Notes: generated by a model not told the origin, from the letters alone. DNA of 64,000 bases from Paraburkholderia sp. Ac-20340 (GCF_017104965.1 NZ_JAAGPR010000008.1:248001-312000); one strand, 5' to 3'; counted from the stretch's first letter, positions 12,150-23,500 are shown. Program-made: numbers and translations.

Positions 12150-12191
12150 ATATCGCGACAGCGCGCCTTTGCGGGTGTGCTGGGCGTTGTG

Positions 12192-12225
12192 AAACGGGCT
12201 CCCCTGGCGGGAGCCCGTTTTTTTT
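12192..12225 (+). terminator. Rho-independent terminator of the atp operon
   Basis: AAACGGGCTCCC and GGGAGCCCGTTT form a 12-bp stem around a five-base loop, followed directly by an uninterrupted T-run. It stands 42 bases after atpC and ends the nine-gene atp transcript. Confidence 0.92.
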
Positions 12226-12493
12226 CGTCCGCGCGTTTCGGGGACTTCCCGGATCTCCTTGCCCGACATCGGAAAATCACTTGACGTTTACGGAAAGGTA
12301 ATGCGAAATCATGCCTTCGTATTCGCCGATGGTGCTTGCGGCGAGCGTGAATCGCGGCGCATGCGCTGCGGGTAAGACTTGATGCCGCCGCCAGGAAAGC
12401 CGGTGGCAGAATGGTTTTTGCTTGGCGCTTTCCAGATCGCAGGTTTCCAAATCCATATCGAACGGGACGGAGACTCCCGGGGAGACAGCCACC

Positions 12494-14236
12494 ATGGCAA
12501 TCGACGCAGCAGGTGCGCAGGCAGCGCTCATCGCGCCGAAAGACGGGCTTTCCTACGTGCGCGGCTCGACCGCCACGCCTTTGAGCGATGCGACCCTCGG
12601 CGCGTTTTTACTCGACACGGCGCGGCGCTTTCCCGAGCGCCCGGCGGTCGTGTTTCGCGAGCAGGGCATTCGCTGGAGCTGGCGAGAATTCGCCGATGAG
12701 GTGGATGTGCTGGCCGTGGGCTTTCTCGCGCTCGGTATCGAGCCGGGCGAGCGCGTGGGTATCTGGTCGCCGAACCGCGTGGAATGGCTGCTCACGCAGT
12801 TTGCGACGGCGCGCATCGGCGCCGTGCTGGTCAACATCAATCCGGCCTATCGTCTGGCCGAACTCGAATACGCGCTGAACAAGGTGGGCTGCAAGGCCAT
12901 CGTCGCGGCCGAGAGCTTCAAGACCTCGAAGTATCTGGAGATGCTGCAGACGCTCGCGCCCGAACTCGCGAGCGCAACGCCGGGCGATCTGCACGCGGCG
13001 AAGCTGCCCGATCTGCGCGCGGTGATCCGCATGTGCGACACCGACACGCCCGGCATGCTCAATTTCAGCGACGTGATCGAGCAGGGCCGCGAGCGTCTCG
13101 CACAAGCCGGCAAGGCCGAACTCGACGCGCTGGGCGCTACGCCCGCCCCCGACGATCCGATCAACATCCAGTTCACCAGCGGCACGACGGGCAACCCGAA
13201 GGGCGCGACGCTCACGCATCGCAACGTGCTCAACAACGGCCGTTTTATCGCCATGGCGATGCGGCTCACCGAGGAAGACTCGCTCTGCATTCCGGTGCCG
13301 CTGTATCACTGCTTCGGCATGGTGCTCGCGGTGCTGGCCTGCGTTTCCGTGGGCGCGAACATGGTGTTCCCCGGCGAGGCGTTCGACCCGCGCGCGACGC
13401 TGCAGGCCGTCTCGGAGGAGCGCTGCACCGCGTTGCATGGCGTGCCGACGATGTTCATCGCGGAACTCGATCATCCCGATTTCGCGAGCTTCGATCTCTC
13501 GCGGCTGCGCACCGGCATCATGGCGGGCTCGCCGTGCCCGATCGAAACCATGAAGCGCGTGGTCTCGAAGATGCATCTCGCGGAAATCACCATCGCCTAC
13601 GGCATGACGGAAACGAGCCCGGTGTCGTTCCAGAGCTCGACCGCCGATCCGCTCGACAAGCGCACGACCACGGTGGGGCGCATCCAGCCGCATCTGGAAG
13701 TGAAGATCGTCGATCCGCTGGGCAATATCGTGCCGGTGGGCGAGACGGGCGAACTCTGCACCAAGGGTTATTCGGTGATGCGCGGCTATTGGGGCGACGA
13801 CGCGAAAACGGCCGAGTCGATCGTCGATGGCTGGATGCATACGGGCGATCTCGCGACGCTCGACGCCGAGGGCTACTGCAATATCGTCGGGCGGCTAAAG
13901 GACATGTTGATTCGCGGCGGCGAGAATATTTATCCGCGTGAAATCGAGGAGTTTCTGTTCCGTCATCCGAAGGTGCAGACGGTGCAGGTGTTCGGCGTGC
14001 CCGATGCGAAGTACGGCGAGGAAGTGTGCGCGTGGATCGTGCTGCGTCCCGGCGAAGGCGCGACGGCCGAGGAAATCCAGGCGTTCTGCCAGGGGCAGAT
14101 TGCGCACTACAAGATTCCGAAATACATCCGCTTCGTCGATGAACTGCCGATGACGGTGACGGGCAAGGTGCAGAAGTTCGTGATGCGCGCGCGCATGATC
14201 GACGAACTCAAGATTGGCGAGCAGAAAACCGCTTGA
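12494..14236 (+). CDS. AMP-dependent fatty-acid (acyl)-CoA synthetase
   Basis: ANL-superfamily enzyme that activates a carboxylic acid with ATP and transfers it to CoA. The 580-residue protein contains the phosphate-binding motif [18 protein letters not shown], the adenine-pocket motif [11 protein letters not shown], the hinge region [19 protein letters not shown] and the catalytic-lysine region [11 protein letters not shown] near the C-terminus. The overall pattern is that of medium- or long-chain acyl-CoA ligases of beta-oxidation; the chain length cannot be read. ATG 12494 follows GGGGAG and gives the common N-terminus; an in-frame ATG at 12422 would add 24 residues. It is a single gene after the atp terminator, with no beta-oxidation genes beside it. 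Confidence 0.85.
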   Translation: MAIDAAGAQAALIAPKDGLSYVRGSTATPLSDATLGAFLLDTARRFPERPAVVFREQGIRWSWREFADEVDVLAVGFLALGIEPGERVGIWSPNRVEWLLTQFATARIGAVLVNINPAYRLAELEYALNKVGCKAIVAAESFKTSKYLEMLQTLAPELASATPGDLHAAKLPDLRAVIRMCDTDTPGMLNFSDVIEQGRERLAQAGKAELDALGATPAPDDPINIQFTSGTTGNPKGATLTHRNVLNNGRFIAMAMRLTEEDSLCIPVPLYHCFGMVLAVLACVSVGANMVFPGEAFDPRATLQAVSEERCTALHGVPTMFIAELDHPDFASFDLSRLRTGIMAGSPCPIETMKRVVSKMHLAEITIAYGMTETSPVSFQSSTADPLDKRTTTVGRIQPHLEVKIVDPLGNIVPVGETGELCTKGYSVMRGYWGDDAKTAESIVDGWMHTGDLATLDAEGYCNIVGRLKDMLIRGGENIYPREIEEFLFRHPKVQTVQVFGVPDAKYGEEVCAWIVLRPGEGATAEEIQAFCQGQIAHYKIPKYIRFVDELPMTVTGKVQKFVMRARMIDELKIGEQKTA

Positions 14237-14268
14237 TCGAGACGCGGGAAAATAATCGGGATGCCGAA

Positions 14269-14314
14269 CGAATGAGCGGAAATCTGCGGGCGGAAATCTG
14301 CACCCGCTCATTCG
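14269..14314. repeat. Inverted repeat enclosing a duplicated 12-mer
   Basis: CGAATGAGCGG (14269-14279) and CCGCTCATTCG (14304-14314) are perfect 11-bp inverted arms. The 12-mer GCGGAAATCTGC occurs twice, at 14276-14287 and 14290-14301, inside and overlapping the left arm. No T-run follows. It sits just after the acyl-CoA synthetase and may be a 3'-end stabilising structure or a degenerate repeat element. Confidence 0.6.
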
Positions 14315-14412
14315 AATCGGAATACTGTTTTGCACAAACCAATAGTCATACCGATGCGCAAAAAAGCATCGATAAAAAGCGCTCAAAACAGGGGTTTGGG
14401 AATCTGCAGACG

Positions 14413-14438
14413 AAAAAAAAGCGGGCCTGGAGCCCGCT
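14413..14438 (-). terminator. Orphan minus-strand intrinsic terminator
   Basis: Read on the minus strand, AGCGGGC-TCCAG-GCCCGCT is followed by eight T residues. The plus orientation has no T-run, so it must end a leftward transcript. The nearest recognised leftward gene, pheC, stops about 585 bases away. An unannotated leftward transcript in between is therefore likely. Confidence 0.75.
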
Positions 14439-14488
14439 AAAAACCACACGCTACGGGGTTAGCGCGAGGAGACCAAAGGAGGAGCCGG

Positions 14489-14629
14489 CTAGAAACGTAT
14501 AAAAACGCCGGTCACGGCTCCAGCAAGGATGCCCCTAAGAAAGGGCTTCGGCATAATGCCGACCGGCCGGTGATCGTGTCCGCTCACACTGGCACCGAGC
14601 CACATCCGTGTTGAAACCGTTGAAGGCAT
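14489..14629 (-). CDS. Possible 46-residue small protein ahead of the orphan terminator
   Basis: An ATG-started minus-strand frame of 46 codons ends 50 bases before the orphan terminator. Its C-terminal part, PFLRGILAGAVTGVFIRF, is hydrophobic and glycine/alanine-rich, like a short membrane segment. I see no clear ribosome-binding site. A second overlapping minus frame of 51 codons starts farther right behind GCAGG. Neither resembles a family I know, so the transcript may equally be a small regulatory RNA. The call rests only on the terminator and the frame. Confidence 0.25.
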   Translation of the reverse strand: MPSTVSTRMWLGASVSGHDHRPVGIMPKPFLRGILAGAVTGVFIRF

Positions 14630-15023
14630 TGTGGGCGAATTAATGAAGCTTCGCGGTAACAAAGTGTTTCAGGTTGTAACGCCCGTCCGATAAGGCTCGG
14701 CGGGACTTTTTGCCATCCTGAGCGTTTTGCGAAAGTCATTTTTACCTGCATTTTAGTGCGCTGCGTAACCGTAAAAATGCGTTTTGTAACGCCGCAATTC
14801 CATGTGCATGAAGGAAGCCCCGCTGATTGGGCGAAGCAGGGTATACGTCACACAAAAGGCATGATGCATGGCGCACATGCAGCGAGCATTCACGTTCGCA
14901 TTCATGTGCGTCATGCAATGATTCGTCATATCCAATTGCAACGAGTGGTTGCAACTCGTCATACGGTTTAACGAATGTTGTCGCGTCGGGACGAGCGCGC
15001 GGCGATCAATTCGATGCGCAATA
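14630..15023. other. Intergenic stretch with no recognised gene
   Basis: Together with 14237-14629 this gives almost 790 bases without a confident gene. The stretch is locally less GC-rich than its surroundings and contains small inverted repeats, for example CGAGT-GGTTGCA-ACTCG near 14941-14957. The start of the leftward transcript that ends at the orphan terminator should lie here or just left of it. I could not pick a convincing promoter. Confidence 0.4.
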
Positions 15024-15824
15024 TCACTTCAACCACTTGTCCGAGATCGTCTGATACTCGCCGCTCGCGCGCGCGAGATGCAGCCATTGATCGACGTATT
15101 GCTGGAACACCACGTCGCCGCGCGGCACCATCCACGCTTTTTCGCCGTACTGGAACGGGTTGTCGGGATGCACGGAACACAGTCCGGGATTGAGCTTCTG
15201 TTGCAGAAGCGTTTCGGATGCGTCGGTCACCATCACATCGGCTTTGCCCACGAGGATCTGCTTGAAGATCGTCACGTTGTCGGGGTACACGGTGAGATTC
15301 GCGTGCGGGAAAAACTGCTTCGCAAAGCGCTCGTTCGTGCCGCCCGGATTCACGATCACGCGCGTCGAAGGCTGGTCGATCTGCGCAACGCTTTGATACT
15401 TGCTCACGTCATCGCAACGCACGATGGGCGTCTTTCCGTCGACCTGATAGGCCTCGGTAAAGAACGCGCGCTTCTGGCGCTCGAGCGTGGTCGAGACGCC
15501 GCCCACGGCCACATCGCATTTCGCGAGGAAGTCGGTCATGAGGTTCGACCACGTGGTCTTCACGAACTCGGCCTTCACGCCCAGCGACTTCGCAAGCGAC
15601 TCCGTCATGTCGATGTCGATCCCTTCGAACGTGCCGTCCGGCCTGTAGAACGAGTAGGGCTTGTAGTCGCCGGTCGTGCAGGCGCGCAGCGTGCCGCGCG
15701 CGAGCACGTCGTCGAGCCGCGAGGCGCTCGCGCTGCCCTCGGCGAATGCGGCGGGCGTGACAGCCAGCGCCGTCAGCAACGTCGATACGAGCGCGCACGC
15801 CGCCGCGATCCTGTTCTTCTTCAT
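15024..15824 (-). CDS. pheC: Periplasmic cyclohexadienyl dehydratase (PheC-type, solute-binding-protein fold)
   Basis: The 266-residue product has a signal peptide (residues 1-27, cut after AFA) and a family-3 solute-binding fold. It follows the P. aeruginosa PheC pattern closely, as I recall it: SRLDDVLARGTLRACTTGDY, KPYS, NPGGTNERFAKQF, YPDNVTIFKQILVGKADVM and LNPGLCSVHPDNPFQ. PheC converts prephenate to phenylpyruvate or arogenate to phenylalanine in the periplasm. An amino-acid ABC binding protein is the alternative, but no permease or ATPase gene is adjacent, which favours the enzyme. ATG 15824 has GAGGAGA upstream; the open frame beyond it is not signal-like. It is transcribed divergently from hemE. 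Confidence 0.82.
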   Translation of the reverse strand: MKKNRIAAACALVSTLLTALAVTPAAFAEGSASASRLDDVLARGTLRACTTGDYKPYSFYRPDGTFEGIDIDMTESLAKSLGVKAEFVKTTWSNLMTDFLAKCDVAVGGVSTTLERQKRAFFTEAYQVDGKTPIVRCDDVSKYQSVAQIDQPSTRVIVNPGGTNERFAKQFFPHANLTVYPDNVTIFKQILVGKADVMVTDASETLLQQKLNPGLCSVHPDNPFQYGEKAWMVPRGDVVFQQYVDQWLHLARASGEYQTISDKWLK

Positions 15825-16089
15825 ATTGGGGTCTCCTCGTGCCCGATCTGGCCGATCGATGTCTGATGCGATGTCGGTGTTATGGAGCGAAAAGCTCATC
15901 GATCTTAGCCCGCACGCATCGGCGCGATAACCATGGACTCCACCGATAGGCGGTGGCCGCCCGCGCATCGCAGGCTCGCCGCGCGCACGCAGCACACACA
16001 CTTATCCCGGCCATCAGCGCCATGCCGCGGCGGCGCCTCCGGTAAAATGACAGACTGCTTCCGATTCTCGCGCGCAAGCGCCTCCGCAC

Positions 16090-17178
<1,089 letters not shown>

Positions 17179-17559
17179 GCTTTTGTTGCGTCGCAGCGAT
17201 CTGGGCTCTGGGCACCAGGGTCGCGTGCGGCGCAACAGGCCATCCAGACGCCATCGCGCCGCTGTCAAGTCTTGACTTATACACACTTGCCACGTTGCGG
17301 CGCGCAAGAGGGAAATATTGCCGCAGGGCGTCAGCAAGGCCTGTGAACAATCAATCAGACCCTTGACAGATAAGGCTTTCGCCGCTCCACGGCCATTTGT
17401 GCGGTGTCCCACATAATGGCCCCACGCGGCGAGCAGCCGGGCGCTCGGGGGAAGTTCTTAACAAAGTTATCCACAGGCGTAGCGGCGCGGAGCGCGATTG
17501 TTCAGCCGAATCCAAAACTTAGCGCGAAAAGTGACGTTCCACATTAAGTTCGGGCGTCG
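17179..17559. other. hemE-priA intergenic region with a cluster of DnaA-box-like sites
   Basis: Three 9-mers match the DnaA box TTNTNCACA: TTATACACA at 17277-17285 (+), TGTGAACAA at 17342-17350 (reverse orientation) and TTATCCACA at 17467-17475 (+), the last being the high-affinity form. All fall within 200 bases, just before the primosome gene priA. A TTGACA is at 17363-17368 without a good -10 at 17 bases. The sites may regulate priA, titrate DnaA, or be chance. Confidence 0.45.
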
Positions 17560-19887
17560 GTGCGCCAGCGCACGTTGCATGTGCCGTCTGTCGCGGGGTG
17601 GAGCGTGACGCCATGCTTCGTGCGCGTCGCGCTGGATCATCCGCTGACCGCGCTTTACGACTATCGCTATCCGGCCAACGCCGCGCCGCCGCAGCCGGGC
17701 ATGCTGGTGCGCGTGCCGTTCGGACGTCGCGAAGCGGTGGGGCTGATCTTCGAAGTGAGCGCTCACAGCGACGTGCCGGCCAACAAGCTGCGCGACGTGA
17801 TCGCGGTGTGCGCATCGTGCCCGCCCCTGTCGGAACATTGGCTGGCGCTGGTGGGTTTTGCCGCTGATTACTACCAGCGCGGTTTGGGCGAAGTCGCGCT
17901 GCCGGCCTTGCCGCAGGCGCTGCGCGATCCCGCGCGCTGGGCGCGACTGCTTGCCCCTGAAGAGCGCTACCGCGTGCTGCCCGCCGGGCGCGAAGCCTTG
18001 CCCGATGCGCTGCCCGCACGCGCGCAGGCCTTGCGACGCCTCGCGCAGACGCTGGTGGACGCTGGCGAACTCGATCTCGCCGATGCCCGCGCGCTGCATC
18101 CCAAGGCCGCAGCCACGTTCGAATCGTGGCGCGAAGCGGGTTGGGTCGAATACGAATGCGTCGAGTTCGGCACGGCGCAATTCGGCGCGCATGGAGCGGC
18201 AAGCACGGCTGCAAAAACTACCGAGGCACAGTCCGCCAAACCCGCGCTTCATCAGCTCAGCGACGAGCAAACCACGGCAGTAGAGGCCATCCTCGAATCG
18301 ACGGGTTTTGCGCCGTTTTTGCTGCATGGCGTCACGGGCAGCGGCAAGACCGAGGTGTATCTGCGCGCGCTCGCCGGCCTGCTCGAACGCGAGCCCGACG
18401 CCCAGGCGCTGGTCCTCGTCCCCGAAATCAATCTCACGCCGCAGTTCGAGGCCGCGTTCCGCACGCGCTTCGCGGGCGTGCTGCCCGAAGGCGCCATCGT
18501 CACGCTGCACAGCGGCCTGGCCGAAGGCGAACGCGCGCGTCACTGGCTGGCCGCGCACACGGGCCGTGCGCGCATCGTGCTGGGCACGCGGCTGGCCGTC
18601 ATGGCGTCGATGCCGCGCCTCGCGATGCTGGTGGTGGACGAAGAACACGATCCCGCCTACAAGCAGCAGGAAGGGTTGCGCTACTCGGCGCGCGATCTGG
18701 CGGTGTGGCGCGCCAAGCAGCTCGGTGTGCCGGTCGTGCTGGGATCGGCCACGCCGTCGCTGGAAAGCTGGTGGCAGGCCGATCAGGGCCGCTATACGCG
18801 CCTCACGCTGTCACGCCGCGCGGTGGCCGAAGCCGTGCTGCCCACCGTCAAGCTGATCGATCTCGAAGAAGAGCGCCGCCGCGGCCGGGCGTCGTTCGAA
18901 GGCCTGTCCGGCCCGCTGGTCGCGGCGATGAAAGCGCGGCTCGAACGCGGCGAGCAAAGCCTGATCTTCCTGAATCGACGTGGCTACGCGCCGGTGCTCT
19001 CGTGCGACGCCTGCGGCTGGGTGGCGGGCTGCCCGCGCTGCAGCGCCTACGTGGTGCTGCACAAGCCCGAGCGGGCGCTGCGCTGCCATCACTGCGGCTG
19101 GGAATCGCGCATTCCGCACTCGTGCCCGGATTGCGGCAACGTCGATATCGCGCCGATGGGACGCGGCACGCAGCGCATCGAAGAAGCGCTGACGAGCGCG
19201 GTGCCGGGCGCACGCGTGCTGCGCATCGACGCCGACAGCACGCGCCGCAAGGGCAGCGCGCAGGCGCTCTTTTCGGACGTGCACGCGGGCGAGGTCGATA
19301 TCCTCGTCGGCACGCAGATGGTCGCCAAGGGCCACGATTTCCAGCGCGTCTCGCTGGTGGGCGTCATGAACGCCGATAACGCGCTGTTCTCGCACGACTT
19401 CCGCGCCAGCGAGCGCCTGTTCGCGCAACTGATGCAGGTGAGCGGCCGCGCGGGCCGCGCCGGGTTGCCGGGCGAAGTGATGGTGCAGACGCGCTATCCG
19501 CGCCACGCGATCTATCACGCGCTGGCGCGGCACGATTACGTCGGCTTCGCCAATTCGCAGATCGCCGAGCGTCGCGACGCGCATCTGCCGCCGTTCGTCT
19601 ATCAGGCCTTGCTGCGCGCCGAAGGGCGCACGCTGGAAGCGGCGCTGGCATTTCTCGCCGAAGCTGCACAGGCGCTCGCGGCGATGCCGACAGCCTCGCG
19701 CGTGATGGCCTACGACGCGGTGCCGCTGACGATCGTGAAGGTGATGAACGTGCATCGCGCGCAACTGCTCGTGGAAAGCAGCTCGCGCGCCGCGCTGCAG
19801 GCGACGCTGCGCGCGTGGCAACCCACGCTGCGCGGTCTGCGCGGCGTGTTGCGATGGAATCTCGAAGTCGATCCGCTCGATATCTGA
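17560..19887 (+). CDS. priA: Primosomal protein N' (replication restart helicase PriA)
   Basis: PriA recognises stalled forks and D-loops, and reloads the replicative helicase. The 775-residue protein has an N-terminal 3'-DNA-binding domain (FVRVALDHPLTALYDYRYP). The helicase core carries Walker A GVTGSGKT at 257-264 and the DEEH box VVDEEHDPAYKQQEG. A zinc-binding domain with paired cysteines (CDACGW, CPRCSAY, CHHCGW, CPDCGN) and the motif VGTQMVAKGHDF follow. The start codon is GTG 17560 with no clear Shine-Dalgarno, so the exact N-terminus is uncertain. A leftward small gene and putA follow. Confidence 0.95.
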   Translation: MRQRTLHVPSVAGWSVTPCFVRVALDHPLTALYDYRYPANAAPPQPGMLVRVPFGRREAVGLIFEVSAHSDVPANKLRDVIAVCASCPPLSEHWLALVGFAADYYQRGLGEVALPALPQALRDPARWARLLAPEERYRVLPAGREALPDALPARAQALRRLAQTLVDAGELDLADARALHPKAAATFESWREAGWVEYECVEFGTAQFGAHGAASTAAKTTEAQSAKPALHQLSDEQTTAVEAILESTGFAPFLLHGVTGSGKTEVYLRALAGLLEREPDAQALVLVPEINLTPQFEAAFRTRFAGVLPEGAIVTLHSGLAEGERARHWLAAHTGRARIVLGTRLAVMASMPRLAMLVVDEEHDPAYKQQEGLRYSARDLAVWRAKQLGVPVVLGSATPSLESWWQADQGRYTRLTLSRRAVAEAVLPTVKLIDLEEERRRGRASFEGLSGPLVAAMKARLERGEQSLIFLNRRGYAPVLSCDACGWVAGCPRCSAYVVLHKPERALRCHHCGWESRIPHSCPDCGNVDIAPMGRGTQRIEEALTSAVPGARVLRIDADSTRRKGSAQALFSDVHAGEVDILVGTQMVAKGHDFQRVSLVGVMNADNALFSHDFRASERLFAQLMQVSGRAGRAGLPGEVMVQTRYPRHAIYHALARHDYVGFANSQIAERRDAHLPPFVYQALLRAEGRTLEAALAFLAEAAQALAAMPTASRVMAYDAVPLTIVKVMNVHRAQLLVESSSRAALQATLRAWQPTLRGLRGVLRWNLEVDPLDI

Positions 19888-20067
19888 GCGATGAAAGCGG
19901 GGCGCTCAAAAGCGCAACCCGCGCCTTCGAGGTGTCGAGACGCTCGCGCAACGCGATGGCCTGGTCCGTGGCCGATGCGATGCGGTGAGACGCGCCCGTG
20001 CCTTACCGCTGCGGTCATTTCGCCGATCTTTCCGATACTGGCTGCGCCGCCGCTGGCGCACGGCGGA

Positions 20068-20217
20068 TCAGCGTTGCACCGCGTGGGCCGCTTCGCCGCT
20101 CTCAGGTTGCGCCATACGGACGCGCCGGGACGACACCGCCGTCGCGCCCCGGATAAACAGCACGGCGCACAGCGCGCACATGCTCCAGACACCTGCCACC
20201 ACCATCCACTTTTCCAT
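20068..20217 (-). CDS. Small single-span membrane protein, function unknown
   Basis: A 49-residue frame starting MEKWMVVAGVWSMCALCAVL, with one hydrophobic segment over residues 5-22 and a positively charged, otherwise polar tail (RRVRMAQPESGEAAH). GAGGA lies eight bases before the ATG, a good ribosome-binding site for so short a frame. It lies antisense in the space between priA and putA. I do not recognise the family. The positive-inside pattern predicts a periplasmic N-terminus and a cytoplasmic tail. A longer frame to 20298 exists but its extension is not hydrophobic and has no site upstream. Confidence 0.5.
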   Translation of the reverse strand: MEKWMVVAGVWSMCALCAVLFIRGATAVSSRRVRMAQPESGEAAHAVQR

Positions 20218-20395
20218 TTTTTGGTCCTCGCGCCGGACTGACCGGCTCCCCGTCATGCCTGTATATCGGCAATCGATGCGATTTGAACAGGGTGACAAAA
20301 AAGATTCACGCCCAGGGAAAATACCGAGCGCAACCCGCCGTCGCCCCGAACCCCGCCACTGGCCTCAAACCCAGGCTACACGGGGCTTTCGGCGT

Positions 20396-20434
20396 GGTGC
20401 AACCGCACCGCGAAATTGGTTGCACCTTTTTTTT
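20396..20434 (+). terminator. Long-loop terminator or attenuator in the putA leader
   Basis: GGTGCAACC (20396-20404) pairs with GGTTGCACC (20418-20426) and is followed at once by eight T residues. It lies 69 bases before the putA ATG. It may end priA read-through, or act as a conditional terminator in a putA leader RNA. Confidence 0.65.
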
Positions 20435-20502
20435 GGGAGGGGTACGATTCGCCAACTTTTTAGTCTTTGGCCGGTGCGGGTCAGCCGGCATACGAAGGAA
20501 AC

Positions 20503-23500
20503 ATGGCTAGCACCACCCTTGGCGTCAAGGTCGACGACCTCCTCCGCTCGCGGCTCAAAGATGCCGCTACGCGCCTCGAGCGCACCCCGCACTGGCTCAT
20601 CAAGCAGGCCATCTTCGCGTACCTCGAAAAGATCGAGCACGGCCAGCTGCCGCCCGAGCTGAACGGCCACGTGAGCGCCGCCGATCTCTCCGATAACACC
20701 GGCGACGGCCCCGACGAATACGCGTCGCACCCGTTCCTCGAATTCGCCCAGAACGTGCAACCGCAATCGGTGCTGCGCGCGGCCATTACGGCGGCGTATC
20801 GCCGCCCCGAGCCGGAGTGCGTGCCGTTCCTGATCGGCGAAGCGCGTCTGCCCGCCAATCTGACCGCCGACGTCACCAAGCTGGCCACCAAGCTGGTCGA
20901 AACGCTGCGCGCCAAGCGCACCGGCGGCGGTGTCGAAGGCCTGATCCACGAGTTTTCGCTGTCCAGCCAGGAAGGCGTGGCGCTGATGTGCCTGGCCGAA
21001 GCGCTGCTGCGTATTCCCGACCGCGCCACGCGCGACGCGCTGATCCGCGACAAGATCAGCAAGGGCGACTGGAAATCGCACGTCGGCCACGCGCCGTCGC
21101 TGTTCGTGAACGCCGCCACCTGGGGCCTCATGATCACCGGCAAGCTGGTGACGACGAATAGCGAAACCGGTCTGTCGTCGGCGCTCACGCGCATGATCGG
21201 CAAGGGCGGCGAGCCGCTGATCCGCAAGGGCGTCGATATGGCGATGCGCCTGATGGGCGAGCAGTTCGTCACCGGCGAAAACATCTCCGAAGCGCTGGCC
21301 AACAGCCGCAAGTTCGAAGCACGCGGCTTCCGCTATTCGTACGACATGCTCGGCGAAGCAGCCACCACCGAAGCCGATGCGCAGCGCTACTACGCCGCCT
21401 ACGAGCAGGCGATCCACGCGATCGGCAAGGCGGCCGGCGGCCGTGGCATCTACGAAGGTCCGGGCATCTCGATCAAGCTGTCCGCGCTGCATCCGCGTTA
21501 CTCGCGTGCGCAGCAGGAACGCACCATGAGCGAGCTGCTGCCGCGCGTGCGTGCGCTCGCAGTTCTCGCGCGCCGCTATGACATCGGCCTGAATATCGAC
21601 GCCGAAGAAGCCGACCGTCTCGAAATCTCGCTCGACCTGCTCGAAGCGCTCTGTTTCGATCAGGAACTGGCGGGCTGGAACGGCATCGGTTTCGTGGTGC
21701 AGGCGTACCAGAAGCGCTGCCCGTTCGTGATCGACTACATCGTCGATCTGGCGCGCCGCAGCCGTCACCGCATCATGGTGCGTCTCGTGAAGGGCGCGTA
21801 CTGGGATACGGAAATCAAGCGTGCGCAGGTCGATGGCCTCGAAGGCTATCCGGTCTACACGCGCAAGATCTACACCGACGTCTCGTACCTCGCCTGCGCG
21901 AAGAAGCTGCTGGGCGCGCCGGACGCGGTGTATCCGCAGTTCGCCACGCACAATGCGTACACGCTGGCCGCGATCTATCACCTCGCGGGCAACAACTACT
22001 ATCCTGGCCAGTACGAATTCCAGTGCCTGCACGGCATGGGCGAGCCGCTGTACGAAGAAGTCACCGGCCCGCTGGCGCAGGGCAAGCTGAACCGTCCGTG
22101 CCGCGTGTACGCACCGGTCGGCACGCACGAAACGCTGCTCGCGTACCTCGTGCGCCGTCTGCTGGAAAACGGCGCGAACACCTCGTTCGTGAACCGTATC
22201 GCCGATGAAACCGTGCCGGTCAGCGAGCTCGTCACGAACCCCGTCGACGATGCCTCGAAGGTCGTGCCGCCGGGCGCGCCGCACACGAAGATTCCGCTGC
22301 CGCGCGAACTGTTCGGCAGCGAGCGTCTGAATTCGATGGGTCTCGATCTCTCGAACGAACATCGCCTGGCGTCGCTGTCGTCGGCGCTGCTGGCAAGCGC
22401 GCATCATCCGTGGCGCGCCGCGCCGATGCTCGCCGATATCGATCTCGCCGATGGCGTGGCGCGTGACGTGCGCAACCCGTCCGATCTCCGCGATCTGGTC
22501 GGCACCGTGGTCGAAGCCACCAGCGAACACGTGAGCGCCGCGCTCGCGCACGCCGTCGCCGCCGCGCCGATCTGGCAGGCCACGCCGGTCGAAGCGCGCG
22601 CCGATTGCCTGTCGCGCGCCGCCGATCTGCTCGAAGCGCAGATGCACACGCTGATGGGCCTGATCGTGCGCGAAGCGGGCAAGTCGCTGCCGAACGCCAT
22701 CGCCGAAATCCGCGAAGCGATCGACTTCCTGCGCTACTACGCCACGCAGATCCGCGAAGAGTTTTCGAACGACACGCATCGTCCGCTCGGCCCGGTCGTC
22801 TGTATCAGCCCGTGGAACTTCCCGCTGGCGATCTTCATCGGCCAGGTGGCCGCCGCGCTCGCCGCCGGTAACACCGTGCTCGCGAAGCCGGCCGAACAGA
22901 CGCCGCTGATCGCCGCACAAGCCGTGCGCATCCTGCGCGAAGCGGGCGTGCCCGCAGGCGCGGTGCAACTGCTGCCGGGCGATGGCGAAACCGTGGGCGC
23001 GGCGCTGGTCGCCGACGCACGCACGCGCGCCGTCATGTTCACGGGCTCGACCGAAGTCGCGCGCCTCATCAACAAGACGCTGTCGCAGCGTCTGGATTCG
23101 GATGGCCGTCCGATCCCGCTGATCGCCGAAACGGGCGGCCAGAACGCGATGATCGTCGATTCGTCGGCGCTCGCGGAACAGGTCGTCGCCGATGTGCTGC
23201 AAAGCGCGTTCGACTCGGCCGGCCAGCGTTGCTCGGCGCTGCGCGTGCTGTGTCTGCAGGACGACGTGGCCGATCGCACGCTCGAAATGCTCACGGGCGC
23301 GATGCAGGAACTGGCGGTGGGCAACCCCGATCGTCTCTCGGCCGACGTCGGCCCGGTGATCGACGCCGATGCCAAACGCGGTATCGACGCTCACGTGGCC
23401 GGCATGCGCGAAAAGGGCCGCAAGGTCCTGCAGATGGCGATGGGCGAGGACTGCGCGAAGGGCACTTTCGTGCCGCCGACGCTGATCGAAATCGACAACC

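Noticed and set aside
14233..14502. Plus-strand frame of 89 codons after the acyl-CoA synthetase
   Set aside because: It runs through the inverted repeat and the minus-strand terminator and has no ribosome-binding site.
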